DNA of 64,000 nucleotides. It comes from Bin127 sp965203505. Its GTDB lineage: Bacteria; Chloroflexota; Dehalococcoidia; Lucifugimonadales; Lucifugimonadaceae. This document shows positions 54,610 to 63,317 of this stretch, piece by piece. The DNA is taken from positions 1,488,001-1,552,000 of the forward strand of contig OZ241880.1 of the NCBI GenBank assembly GCA_965203505.1. The letters are read 5' to 3'. Both the position numbers and the translations under genes were made by a program. The notes beneath the pieces are model-generated. The model had not been told where the DNA came from and did no database searches. It worked only from the letters and a program-made list of their open reading frames with translations. Position 1 is the stretch's first letter. Every line of letters begins with the position of its first letter.

Positions 54610-56295
54610 GTGTCCAAAAAACTGACAGGCAGCGACCTCTTGAATCTTTCCTTGAAGGCTGAGGGCGTTGATACGCTGTTCGGCATTGCAGGGGACCACA
54701 TTCTCGACATGTTGGACCGAATGCTAGACGAGCCGTTTCGCATGATCGACACACGTCACGAATCAGGTGCCGTGCACGCAGCCGATTCATACGCCCGCAT
54801 CTTACGGCGAGCTTCGGTCGCTTTGTCGACTACCCCAGGCCACGCGAACGCAGTTCCAGCGTTGGCGAACGCGTTGCATTCCGAAGCGCCCGTGGTAAAC
54901 ATCGCTGGAAGCGCCGATTCACCGAACCTAGGCCGCGGCGCGATGCAAGAGATCGATCAAATAGGCATAGCGCGACCAGTCACCAAAGGCGCGTGGGAGG
55001 TGCCGTCACCGGAACGAATTCCCGAATACGTCGCGTTAGCATTCCGTACCGCCCTGAGCGGCCGCCAGGGACCAGTTCATTTGACGATACCGCACGACTA
55101 CCAGTCCGCTGAGGTCGATTCATCGGATTTCGAGCGCTACGCTCCGCGCGAATACAGCATGCCCGCCAAAGTGTTGGCAGATTCTGCACGCATCAACCAA
55201 GCCGTACAGCTATTGAACTCCGCCGAACGTCCACTGATCATGGCGGGTTCGTCCGCGGGCGCGACCGCAGACCCGGAGGAAGTTCGACGGTTAGTGGAGA
55301 CAACTCGAGTTCCATTCGTTTCGGAAGATTCTGCGCGCGCGCTCATACCCGACTCGCATGCTTACAGCATAGGACTAGGCTACCTGCCACTGAACCGAGC
55401 CGCCCAACTAGTCCGGGAATCGGACGTGGTACTCATGCTCGGCAAGAGATTGGATTACACGCTCGGTTTCGGAGGCACTCCCCCATTTGCCGATGGCGTC
55501 AAGATGATCGTCGTAGATCCGGCACCCGCGGCGCTTGGCCGTGCTCGTGCGCCTGAGATTGCGGTGTTGAGCGATCTCGGCCCGGCGTGCACGCAATTGG
55601 CTGACCGAGCCCAGAAATTGGTCTGGAATGAGCGGCAGGATTGGCTTTCAACGTTGCGACGAGCACATGAGGAGTGGCTCGCAGAGCTTTACGAACAGGC
55701 TACGCCTTCAACTCCTATGCACCCGATGTACGTCAGCGAGACGCTCCAAAAGTATCTTGACGAGGATGCACACATCACGTTTGACGGCGGTGACTACTGC
55801 CACTTCTTGCGGGCATCGATACCGAGAGAACAACCTTTCAGATTCCACAACGTTTCCAGTTTCGGCATGATCGGCGTCGGAGTTGCCTACGGCATGGGAG
55901 CACAGGCAGCACTGCCTGATACGCAATGCGTCGTAGCTGTAGGTGACGGGTCCTTCGGCTTCAACGGTATGGAACTGGACACTATGGTGCGGCACAATCT
56001 ACCTGTCAAAATCCTTCTCGGCAACAACTCGATCTGGGGTATCGATTGGCAGATACAAAAAGGCATCTACGGGCGCCCGGTGTGGACCGACCTAGCTCCG
56101 GGAACGCGCTACGATTTGGTGGCGCAAGGTCTAGGTGCACACGGAGAAAACGTGCGAACAGCAGAACAGTTGGAACCAGCCATTAAGCGCGCGTTTGCTC
56201 ACGACGGACCGGCGTTGCTGAATATCGAGGTCGATCAAATCATCAGCCCGGTTGCTGAAGCCGCGATCGATCGGAAAATGGGTTCGCACGGCTAG
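54610..56295 (+). CDS. ThDP-dependent acetolactate synthase-like enzyme
   Basis: 561 residues from GTG 54610. The N-terminal catalytic Glu is E51 in R-H-E-S-G-A, and the C-terminal ThDP motif is V-G-D-G-S-F-G-F-N-G-M-E-L-x-T (G-D-G-S ... G-N-N-S). It belongs to the large ALS/benzoylformate decarboxylase group; no small regulatory subunit follows. It could decarboxylate a 2-oxoacid from the neighbouring prp genes. Confidence 0.9.
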   Translation: MSKKLTGSDLLNLSLKAEGVDTLFGIAGDHILDMLDRMLDEPFRMIDTRHESGAVHAADSYARILRRASVALSTTPGHANAVPALANALHSEAPVVNIAGSADSPNLGRGAMQEIDQIGIARPVTKGAWEVPSPERIPEYVALAFRTALSGRQGPVHLTIPHDYQSAEVDSSDFERYAPREYSMPAKVLADSARINQAVQLLNSAERPLIMAGSSAGATADPEEVRRLVETTRVPFVSEDSARALIPDSHAYSIGLGYLPLNRAAQLVRESDVVLMLGKRLDYTLGFGGTPPFADGVKMIVVDPAPAALGRARAPEIAVLSDLGPACTQLADRAQKLVWNERQDWLSTLRRAHEEWLAELYEQATPSTPMHPMYVSETLQKYLDEDAHITFDGGDYCHFLRASIPREQPFRFHNVSSFGMIGVGVAYGMGAQAALPDTQCVVAVGDGSFGFNGMELDTMVRHNLPVKILLGNNSIWGIDWQIQKGIYGRPVWTDLAPGTRYDLVAQGLGAHGENVRTAEQLEPAIKRAFAHDGPALLNIEVDQIISPVAEAAIDRKMGSHG

Positions 56296-56323
56296 GCGCT
56301 AACGAGACGCAGGAGATACAGCT

Positions 56324-56725
56324 ATGACGCTGAAAGTTGACAAGACGCGGGCACCGAATGGCGGAGCGGGATATTTCGATCCGAAATACGTCGAACGCCA
56401 ACAATTGCTACCGGGTGTCGATGCTCAACTGATTTGGGGCGAGCGAATCATGATGGGAATCATCGACATTCAACCTGACGCGGTCGTCCCTTGGCACTCA
56501 CACCCTCATGAGCAGTGCGGCAGGGTTTTGGAAGGATCTGCGTGGTTCGAGCTGGAGGGCCACGAAAAAACCAAGCTCGTAGCCGGCGAACACTACGTGA
56601 TCCCAGGTAACGTGCCGCATCAGGTTACGGCAACCGGCGAAGGATGCGTCGCGCTAGACATTTGGTCGCCGATCCGAGATGAGTACATCTCGGACGACAT
56701 CGGTTTCTTCAGCAACGGCGAATAA
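56324..56725 (+). CDS. Cupin-domain protein
   Basis: 133 residues. Cupin metal motif P-W-H-S-H-P-H-E-Q (two His plus Glu) followed by G-R-V-L-E-G-S-A-W-F-E-L and a second strand V-I-P-G-N-V-P-H-Q-V. One-domain cupins often remodel small acids or bind sugars. AGGAG precedes the start. It closes the + strand catabolic run. Confidence 0.9.
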   Translation: MTLKVDKTRAPNGGAGYFDPKYVERQQLLPGVDAQLIWGERIMMGIIDIQPDAVVPWHSHPHEQCGRVLEGSAWFELEGHEKTKLVAGEHYVIPGNVPHQVTATGEGCVALDIWSPIRDEYISDDIGFFSNGE

Positions 56726-56750
56726 CGCGCCGACGCGGTCATGAATCTAG

Positions 56751-56790
56751 AAATCCCGCAAGGTTTATGGAAGCGGGCCTTGCGGGATTT
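56751..56790. terminator. Bidirectional intrinsic terminator-like stem
   Basis: Perfect 13-bp inverted repeat AAATCCCGCAAGG / CCTTGCGGGATTT with a 14-nt loop, between the convergent cupin and sodN genes. A/T at the stem ends supplies short T runs on both strands. Confidence 0.7.
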
Positions 56791-56818
56791 ACTTGCCTAA
56801 TAGATCTGCCCGAGCTTC

Positions 56819-57244
56819 CTACTTGGTTTCCCAGAAGATCTTGCCAATCTCTTCTAGCGCAGCCTTGAACGCCACGGCAGCGTCCATGTCGACGTTCTGC
56901 TTGACCTGGCTTCCAAGTTTGCACGCGTCCCAAACCAATTCGTGGAGATTCGGGTACTTCTCGAGATGCTCGGGTTTGAAATAGTCGGTCCAGATGACCA
57001 AGATGTCGTCCTTGGCCTTTTTGGCGTGTTCCTCTTTGGCGGCGACGTAACGGATAAGATTGTTACGCGCCGCGACGTCCGACACGTCGCCCGATTCCAG
57101 GATCAGTTCGGTCATCCTAATGCAAGTCTGCGCGGCCTGAATCGCGTCACGGGGGTCGTATATCCCACACGGAATGTCGCAGTGCGCATGCGCAACGCCA
57201 AACGGGGACAAGCGGTCGGCTAATCTTTTGACACTTCCTAGCAT
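56819..57244 (-). CDS. sodN: Nickel superoxide dismutase
   Basis: ATG 57244 gives 141 residues, with AGGAA 8 nt upstream. A 20-residue leader ends before H21-C22-D-I-P-C26-G-I-Y-D-P, the Ni-hook of NiSOD (His1, Cys2, Cys6 after processing). The rest is the four-helix bundle (A-A-K-E-E-H-A-K, F-K-P-E-H-L). It detoxifies superoxide. The maturation protease gene starts 99 bp away on the other strand. Confidence 0.96.
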   Translation of the reverse strand: MLGSVKRLADRLSPFGVAHAHCDIPCGIYDPRDAIQAAQTCIRMTELILESGDVSDVAARNNLIRYVAAKEEHAKKAKDDILVIWTDYFKPEHLEKYPNLHELVWDACKLGSQVKQNVDMDAAVAFKAALEEIGKIFWETK

Positions 57245-57264
57245 CGTTGGTTCCTTTCGTGTAC

Positions 57265-57283
57265 CCGCGAGACCAACTCGCGG
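57265..57283. promoter_or_regulatory. Inverted repeat in the sodN/sodX intergenic region
   Basis: CCGCGAG-ACCAA-CTCGCGG, a perfect 7-bp inverted repeat just ahead of the sodN ribosome site. It could be an operator for a metal regulator or an mRNA hairpin in the sodN leader. Confidence 0.45.
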
Positions 57284-57343
57284 CAAGTCGAAGCGATAGT
57301 CGATAACAGGTTCGATCATCAACATCAAGAATAGACTACTCCG

Positions 57344-57844
57344 ATGTTCGCTGGCGTCAAAAGGATATTACAAACGATCATCGACGCGCCCGGGATACTA
57401 GCTGATCGATTAACCAGCAAATGGGTTCAGGTGATAGGTCATTCGATGCACCCGACGCTTCAAGAAGGGGAGAGGGTTCGCGTCAGTCGACGGGCTTATC
57501 GGATCGCTGAACCGGCACGATGGGACGTCGTGTTTTTTGAGCATCCGGATAGAGAAGGATTTTGGGAGACAAAACGAGTAATAGGTCTCCCGGGCGAGTT
57601 GGTCAGGTTGATCGGGGGAAGACTAATCGTGGATGGACAGGAACTGGAGGAGCCGTTTGTCGATGGTATCCAACCCCGATTGAAACGGTTATGGGAATTG
57701 GGTGAAGACGAATACATCGTGATGGGTGACAACCGTCGTCGTTCAACGGACAGTCGGTCGTTTGGCCCCGTGTCCCGCCGTAAGATCGTTGGGAAAGTGA
57801 TCCTTGAATCGAGCGAGTCGGGCCACGCCCCGTTCGAGGATTGA
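57344..57844 (+). CDS. S26-family signal peptidase-like protease, probable SodX for NiSOD maturation
   Basis: 166 residues. Serine-lysine dyad of type I signal peptidases: G-H-S-M-H-P-T-L with Ser34 and K-R-V-I-G-L-P-G-E with Lys77, plus the C-terminal G-D-N-R-R-R-S-T-D-S-R-S-F-G. There is no clear membrane anchor, as in SodX proteases that remove the NiSOD leader. Its divergent position next to sodN is strong context. Confidence 0.88.
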   Translation: MFAGVKRILQTIIDAPGILADRLTSKWVQVIGHSMHPTLQEGERVRVSRRAYRIAEPARWDVVFFEHPDREGFWETKRVIGLPGELVRLIGGRLIVDGQELEEPFVDGIQPRLKRLWELGEDEYIVMGDNRRRSTDSRSFGPVSRRKIVGKVILESSESGHAPFED

Positions 57845-57847
57845 CGG

Positions 57848-58279
57848 TTATCCGTCGGCGATCATCTGATGGATCATCGTGTTTACCCTTCTCGCGATTT
57901 CATGCACCAAGGGGACGATTTCAGCGTCGTCAGACATTTGTGAAGGATCTGGCAATCCCCAGTCATCGACATCCGCGAATCTGATGGCAGGGCAAGACGC
58001 GGTATCTACTTCGCAGCCCATGGTCACGATCCGTGGCTCGTTCGCCAGAAGATCATCGGTTAAAAGCTTGGGCATTTCTTCAGAGGTATCGATTTTGAAT
58101 GATTCGAGCACGCGTTGAACGGCAGGATTGATCTCGACCGCTGGTTCGGTTCCCGCGGATTCTGCCCGCAGGCTTAATCCGAGTTTCGAGGAACGGTCAT
58201 TGAACAGTGTTTTTGCAGCCACGCTCCGGCCCGCGTTGTGCGTGCAAACGAAGAGCACGTCGATTCGGTTTTTACTCAT
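57848..58279 (-). CDS. arsC: Arsenate reductase, low-molecular-weight phosphatase type
   Basis: 143 residues. Catalytic loop V-C-T-H-N-A-G-R-S with nucleophile Cys12, then A-E-S-A-G-T-E-P and the D-P-S acid loop (L-P-D-P-S). Thioredoxin-coupled ArsC is the best reading, as opposed to a tyrosine phosphatase, because it overlaps the aquaporin gene by 8 bp. It reduces arsenate to arsenite. Confidence 0.87.
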   Translation of the reverse strand: MSKNRIDVLFVCTHNAGRSVAAKTLFNDRSSKLGLSLRAESAGTEPAVEINPAVQRVLESFKIDTSEEMPKLLTDDLLANEPRIVTMGCEVDTASCPAIRFADVDDWGLPDPSQMSDDAEIVPLVHEIARRVNTMIHQMIADG

Positions 58280-59156
58280 ACCGGCTCCTTACAACTTGGA
58301 CAGTATCGGGCTCCTTGCCCGGCAATCCGGGTTCGATGAGCAGCTTGAAGACCAATGCGCCGATGGGGGCACCGACCAACGGACCAAGTATGTACACCCA
58401 AAAACCAGCTTCGGGTCCGGGTATGGCTATGTCGCCCCAACCGGCAAGCCATGAAACTATCCGGGGACCAAAGTCGCGTGCCGGATTCCAGCCTGCTTGC
58501 GTGATCGGGGCAAAGAGGCTGATCAGAGCCGCAACCGTGAATCCGATGAAAAACGGCACCATCCCATTCGTCGGGATACCTGCGTTTCTCCGTTCTGTAA
58601 GCGCAAAGATCACCAATGCGAGGATAGCGGTACCGAATGCCTCAACCGCGAAGGCGTAGAGCGGCGAGACGTACATCGTCGCTGCGTCGAACATACCGGG
58701 GTTTGGGAAATATTCGCCGAACGCCATAGCCGATCTTTCGCTGCCGATCTCACCACGGACAATGTCATTCTCGGTTTCGTAGTGGTCGATGAACGGGTTG
58801 AACAGTATAAGAACGGCGACACCTGCGATCACGGCACCCAACATTTGAGCTCCCCAATATGCGAATAGCCGATTTAAGGGGAATTGATCGCTCCGAAAGA
58901 TCGCGAAAGCCAAGCTGACCGCCGGGTTAAGATGCGCTCCGGAGACCGCTCCCGTCACATAGATTGCGAGCGTGACGCCGAATCCCCAAACCGCGGCCAC
59001 TTGCCAAAGCCCAACTTGCGCCCCTGTGAATACGGCCGCCGCCACTGATCCGATCCCGAACAACACCAGGATGAATGTGCCCAAGGATTCTGCCATGCAT
59101 GCCTGCACCAGTGGCGTACGGGATGCATCGCCGGAACCTCGTTTGAGCAGTTTCAT
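58272..59156 (-). CDS. Aquaporin/glycerol facilitator (MIP family), AqpS-like
   Basis: ATG 59156 gives 294 residues; it overlaps the hemB stop as ATGA, so the upstream GTG at 59177 is less likely. Six membrane helices and two NPA boxes (H-L-N-P-A-V-S and G-W-N-P-A-R-D-F-G). MIP channels linked to arsC let arsenite leave the cell (AqpS model in Sinorhizobium). Solute choice here is inferred from that link. Confidence 0.88.
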   Translation of the reverse strand: MKLLKRGSGDASRTPLVQACMAESLGTFILVLFGIGSVAAAVFTGAQVGLWQVAAVWGFGVTLAIYVTGAVSGAHLNPAVSLAFAIFRSDQFPLNRLFAYWGAQMLGAVIAGVAVLILFNPFIDHYETENDIVRGEIGSERSAMAFGEYFPNPGMFDAATMYVSPLYAFAVEAFGTAILALVIFALTERRNAGIPTNGMVPFFIGFTVAALISLFAPITQAGWNPARDFGPRIVSWLAGWGDIAIPGPEAGFWVYILGPLVGAPIGALVFKLLIEPGLPGKEPDTVQVVRSRYE

Positions 59157-60154
59157 CCGCCGAGTTCCTCGATCCATGTCGCGGCATCAATTGCGAAGTA
59201 GCTGATGATGTTGCCAGCACCCGCACGTTTGATGCTCAACAACACCTCCATCGCCGTGCTCCTGAGGTCGATCCACCCGTTGGCTGCTGCTGCGTGGATC
59301 ATGGAAAACTCACCACTCACGTTATAGGCATAGAGCGGATGATTGGGAAATGTTTCCTTAGCCGCAGAGATTACATCGAGATAGGAAAGTGCTGGTTTGA
59401 CCATGATGTAATCGGCACCTTCGTCGATGTCAGCCGCGATCTCTTGCATCGCTTCATCGCGTTGGCTCGATGCCATCTGGTAGCTGCGCCGATCACCGAA
59501 ACTAGGTGTCGAGTCGGCGGCGTCGCGAAACGGCCCGTAAAAACCTGAAGCGTACTTGGCCGAGTAGCCCAGAATCTTCACGCCAGTATGCCCAGCGTCA
59601 TCGAGAGCAGATCGGATCGCTGCCACCTGCCCGTCCATCATCGCCGAAGGTGCCACCACTTGGGCTCCGGCATCGGCGTGGGATACCGCGGCTGCGGCAA
59701 GCAGCGAGAGGGTAGAGTCGTTATCAACTTCGCCGTATTCGTTCAACTTCCCGCAATGCCCGTGGTCGGTGTACTCACACATGCAAACGTCTGTGATCGC
59801 GGTGGCTTCGGGGAACCGGGATCTTAGTTCGGCAACCGTCCGCTGGACCGCCTCGTCAGGAGACCAAGCACGCGTGCCCGTAGCGTCTTTTTCGTCCGGT
59901 ATGCCGAAAAACAAGAACCTGTTGACACCAACGCTCAGCGCGCGATCAAGCTCGCGCATTGCTTCATCAGCGGTCATCCGTGCGATCCCGGGCATGGATG
60001 GAACAGGTTCACGTTCACCTTCGCCATTGATGACAAACATCGGGTAAACGAACTCAGATCCGGTTAGGTGTGTTTCCGCGTTGCGTGCCCGTTGATCCGC
60101 ATCTGTCCTCAACGGTCTGAAACGGCGGAAATCGGGCGGGACGGGAGAAGCCAT
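59153..60154 (-). CDS. hemB: Delta-aminolevulinic acid dehydratase (porphobilinogen synthase) HemB
   Basis: 333 residues. The zinc site C-M-C-E-Y-T-D-H-G-H-C is intact (zinc type), with Schiff-base lysines in Y-S-A-K-Y-A-S and I-M-V-K-P-A. Condenses two ALA into porphobilinogen. Six bp downstream of cobA-hemD. Confidence 0.96.
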   Translation of the reverse strand: MASPVPPDFRRFRPLRTDADQRARNAETHLTGSEFVYPMFVINGEGEREPVPSMPGIARMTADEAMRELDRALSVGVNRFLFFGIPDEKDATGTRAWSPDEAVQRTVAELRSRFPEATAITDVCMCEYTDHGHCGKLNEYGEVDNDSTLSLLAAAAVSHADAGAQVVAPSAMMDGQVAAIRSALDDAGHTGVKILGYSAKYASGFYGPFRDAADSTPSFGDRRSYQMASSQRDEAMQEIAADIDEGADYIMVKPALSYLDVISAAKETFPNHPLYAYNVSGEFSMIHAAAANGWIDLRSTAMEVLLSIKRAGAGNIISYFAIDAATWIEELGG

Positions 60155-60160
60155 TTTTGC

Positions 60161-61684
60161 CTATTCCGCCAATTCGAAGTATTCCTGGATTGCCGAAACG
60201 ATCCCTGGAATGGACTGTTCTTTGGGTATGATGTCCACTTTGATTCCAAACGAGACCGCGGTTGAAGCAGTAACCGGTCCCATGCAGACTACAATGCCCT
60301 TGTTAATTTGCGTTACATCTCCATCGAGCAGGTGTCTGAGATTCTTCACTGTGGACGAACTGGTGAAGGTTACGATGTCGATACCTTTTTGAAACGCGCT
60401 GCGCGCCCTCGATGCGGAATCTTCTGTCAAAACCGTACGATAGGCAGCGACCTCGGCGACCTCGGCACCAAGTTGCCTCAATCCTTTCGGGATCGTCTCG
60501 CGCCCGATGTCTGACTTGAAGACAACTGCCGATTTTGGTGCTTCGTCGACAGACTGAAACGCGTCGACTAATCCTTCTGCGGTGAAGGTATCTGGTGTCA
60601 AATCGGCAATTATGCCTCGCTCTTCCAGAGCCTTTACGGTTGCTGGGCCGACGGCCGCGATTTTGCAGCTTGCGAAGGCACGAGAGTCCAACCCCAATCG
60701 ATTGATGCGATCAAAGGACTGTTTGACACCGTTTGGGCTCGCAAACGCAGCCCACTCGTACCGGTTGAGATTTGCCAGAGAGTCATCAAGTTCTGTCGTG
60801 TCTTCCAGCGATGTCGACTCGATTACCGGACATTCGACGACTACGGCTCCGAGTTCTATCAATCCTGCCGCCAGGCGACTTGCTTGGCTCCGCGCCCGCG
60901 TCACGAGTACCCGTTTGCCGAATAGAGGACGCGTATCAAACCAAGCGATGCGTTCCCGGAGATTGACGACATCGCCAACGATCAACGCGATCGGCGCGCC
61001 TAATCCCTCTGCTTGCACCTCTGACGCGATGTCCGACAGCGTGGAAATGACCGTTCGCTGTTCAGTCGATGTTCCTCGGTGAACCGCTGCCGCTGGTTCA
61101 TCACTGCTGCGGCCGTGCGAGATTAGAACCGTTGCGATCTCTGCGATTCTCGAAGCGCCCATCAGGACGACCACAGTTCCATCAGTATTGGCAATCGCCT
61201 CCCAATTCACTTTGGATTTGGACGATTCCCGCATTTCGCTTCCCGTGACCACCGTGACGGAAGAGGCGATGCCTCGGTGGGTTACCGGGATCCCAGAATA
61301 AGCGGCAGCACCAATCGCCGACGTAACTCCTGGCACAACCGTAAACGGCACTTCAGCCTCGGCGAGTGCGAGCGCCTCCTCGCCACCACGACCGAACACG
61401 AACGGATCCCCGCCCTTAAGCCGGCACACCGATTTGCCTTGACGAGCGCGGTCGATCAATAGGTCGTTGATCTGTTGTTGCGTGAGTGCAGCTGATTCGG
61501 GAGATTTGGCCGCGGAGATCAGTTCTGAATCCGATTTCGCATACTGCAGCAACTCTTCCGGCGCAAGACGATCAAAGACTACGACATCTGAATGTCGAAG
61601 AGCATCCAATCCGCGCCGAGTGATCAGTCCAGGATCGCCTGGCCCGGCTCCGACCAAATGGACAATGCCGGTTTTCGACATCAC
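60161..61684 (-). CDS. Fused uroporphyrinogen-III C-methyltransferase / uroporphyrinogen-III synthase (CobA-HemD)
   Basis: 507 residues. N-terminal half: SUMT motifs V-G-A-G-P-G-D-P-G-L-I-T, Y-A-S? region and R-L-K-G-G-D-P-F-V-F-G-R-G. C-terminal half from ~250: uroporphyrinogen-III synthase (S-P-N-G-V-K, T-F-T-S-S-S-T-V). Makes uroporphyrinogen III then precorrin-2. Start is GTG 61684 or the adjacent ATG 61681 that overlaps the hemC stop. Confidence 0.93.
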   Translation of the reverse strand: MMSKTGIVHLVGAGPGDPGLITRRGLDALRHSDVVVFDRLAPEELLQYAKSDSELISAAKSPESAALTQQQINDLLIDRARQGKSVCRLKGGDPFVFGRGGEEALALAEAEVPFTVVPGVTSAIGAAAYSGIPVTHRGIASSVTVVTGSEMRESSKSKVNWEAIANTDGTVVVLMGASRIAEIATVLISHGRSSDEPAAAVHRGTSTEQRTVISTLSDIASEVQAEGLGAPIALIVGDVVNLRERIAWFDTRPLFGKRVLVTRARSQASRLAAGLIELGAVVVECPVIESTSLEDTTELDDSLANLNRYEWAAFASPNGVKQSFDRINRLGLDSRAFASCKIAAVGPATVKALEERGIIADLTPDTFTAEGLVDAFQSVDEAPKSAVVFKSDIGRETIPKGLRQLGAEVAEVAAYRTVLTEDSASRARSAFQKGIDIVTFTSSSTVKNLRHLLDGDVTQINKGIVVCMGPVTASTAVSFGIKVDIIPKEQSIPGIVSAIQEYFELAE

Positions 61685-62628
61685 GCGGGTGAACTAGCAC
61701 CAAGACGGGGCAGCAAACTGAGTGCTCCATCTTCGATGATCCGTCCAGCTAGCCGTTTGCCAAGTTCGACACCGTCGTGTGCGCTCGCAGATTCGCGACG
61801 CCGGACCAGATTCACGCCAGATGGGTCGGAAATCATTACCGCCATCGTTATCAAATCATCGTCGATGCGTGCATGGGCACCGATCGGAGCACTGCAACCT
61901 CCACCGATCTCCGCGACGAAAGCTCGTTCCGCGTCGATGCAGGACCGAGTCGCTGCGTGTTCGATTGCGGCGCATAACTCTATGGTACGGGTGTCATCCG
62001 AGCGGGTCTGCAAAGCCAGCGCCCCTTGACCGGGAGCTGCCACGAACCACATGCAACTCAAGTAATCGGTTACTCGCTCAACCATGTTGATCCGTTTCAA
62101 ACCCGCTGCGGCGAGTACCAAAGCGTCGATTATCGAGTCGTCATCGTCCAGCATTCGCAGACGTGTGGTCACATTCCCGCGGATCGGCTTGAGAATCAGA
62201 TCGTCTCGCTCGGCGTTGATCAACGCGCGTCGGCGAGCACTCCCTGTCGCGACGATTGATCCTCTCGGCAGTTCGGACAGTCCGCCAGAATGTTTGCTTA
62301 CAACCACGTCTCTCGGGTCTTCACGATAAGGTACGCTGGCGATGGTCAAACCATCCGGCGTTCTGGAGGGTAGGTCTTTCAGGCTATGAACGGCGACATC
62401 AATTTCGCCGCGCAGCAACGCCGCTTCGATCTCTTTGACAAATACGCCGACGCCGATTTCAGAGACCGCCACGTCGCGGCGGGCATCCCCGCTCGTTGTG
62501 ATGGTAACCGTGCCGATTTCCAGGTCTTGGAAACGCGCTAACAGCGCTGCGGCTACCTCATCGGCCTGAGCTAACGCGAGACGGCTGTTGCGACAACCGA
62601 GAGTCAGTTTTCCTCCCGCACCAGTCAT
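61681..62628 (-). CDS. hemC: Hydroxymethylbilane synthase HemC
   Basis: ATG 62628 gives 315 residues, normal for HemC; a longer frame extends back into sirC and is rejected. C-R-N-S-R-L-A-L start, S-L-K-D-L-P and the dipyrromethane cysteine in G-G-G-C-S-A-P-I-G. Polymerises four porphobilinogens. Confidence 0.95.
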   Translation of the reverse strand: MTGAGGKLTLGCRNSRLALAQADEVAAALLARFQDLEIGTVTITTSGDARRDVAVSEIGVGVFVKEIEAALLRGEIDVAVHSLKDLPSRTPDGLTIASVPYREDPRDVVVSKHSGGLSELPRGSIVATGSARRRALINAERDDLILKPIRGNVTTRLRMLDDDDSIIDALVLAAAGLKRINMVERVTDYLSCMWFVAAPGQGALALQTRSDDTRTIELCAAIEHAATRSCIDAERAFVAEIGGGCSAPIGAHARIDDDLITMAVMISDPSGVNLVRRRESASAHDGVELGKRLAGRIIEDGALSLLPRLGASSPA

Positions 62629-62639
62629 GATTAGGCATT

Positions 62640-63311
62640 TTAAGCCTGAAGATTGTTCCGGGCGCGATCTTCCAACGCGTCGACCAACAACTTGCGCGCA
62701 GATTCGGGGTCTCCGCTTTGGAACGCTCTTAACATCTCGTCGGTAATCGATTTCGCCCAATCGTCAGGTGTAACGGGTAGTTCCCGCGATCGGACGTCGG
62801 TCCTGACGTCGGCGAGCAACGGACCCATGTCAGCCCATTGAAGGCAACGACAATAATCGTGGTCGGATATACGTTCTCGCAAGCGGCGTGCTAATGCCGG
62901 GCTGGTGCCAGCGGTTGAAACTGCCACCGTGACATCTTCCCTCTGAATCAATGCCGGCGCGATAAACGTACAAAGGTGAGTCACGTCCATGACGTTGAGC
63001 AACACGTTGCGCTCGGCCGCTTCTGCAGAGATTGCGTCGTTAATCGCCGGATCGGAAGTGTCCGCTACGATGACGATCCAAGCACCAGCCAGATCACCGG
63101 AACGGTAACGACGCTTGACCCATTCAATCTCCCCAGACTTCGCCATTTCCTCAAGATTCGCCGACGTCTCGCTTTCAGGACTAAAGAGCGTGACACTTGC
63201 GCCACATTCAAGCAGGTATTTGACCTTGCGTTCGCCTTCGTGGGGGTCGCCCCCAAAGACGAGGGCACGGCGATGCTGCACGTCAACGAATACACCGTAG
63301 TACCGAGGCAT
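62640..63311 (-). CDS. Precorrin-2 dehydrogenase / siroheme synthase N-terminal domain protein SirC
   Basis: 223 residues. NAD-binding fold (A-L-V-F-G-G-D-P-H-E-G-E-R-K), A-D-T-S-D, N-V-x-D-V-T-H-L-C-T-F and V-A-V-S-T-A-G-T-S-P-A-L-A-R. Oxidises precorrin-2 to sirohydrochlorin and may also insert iron. 6 bp after the ahb-like gene. Confidence 0.93.
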   Translation of the reverse strand: MPRYYGVFVDVQHRRALVFGGDPHEGERKVKYLLECGASVTLFSPESETSANLEEMAKSGEIEWVKRRYRSGDLAGAWIVIVADTSDPAINDAISAEAAERNVLLNVMDVTHLCTFIAPALIQREDVTVAVSTAGTSPALARRLRERISDHDYCRCLQWADMGPLLADVRTDVRSRELPVTPDDWAKSITDEMLRAFQSGDPESARKLLVDALEDRARNNLQA

Positions 63312-63317
63312 TGGGCT

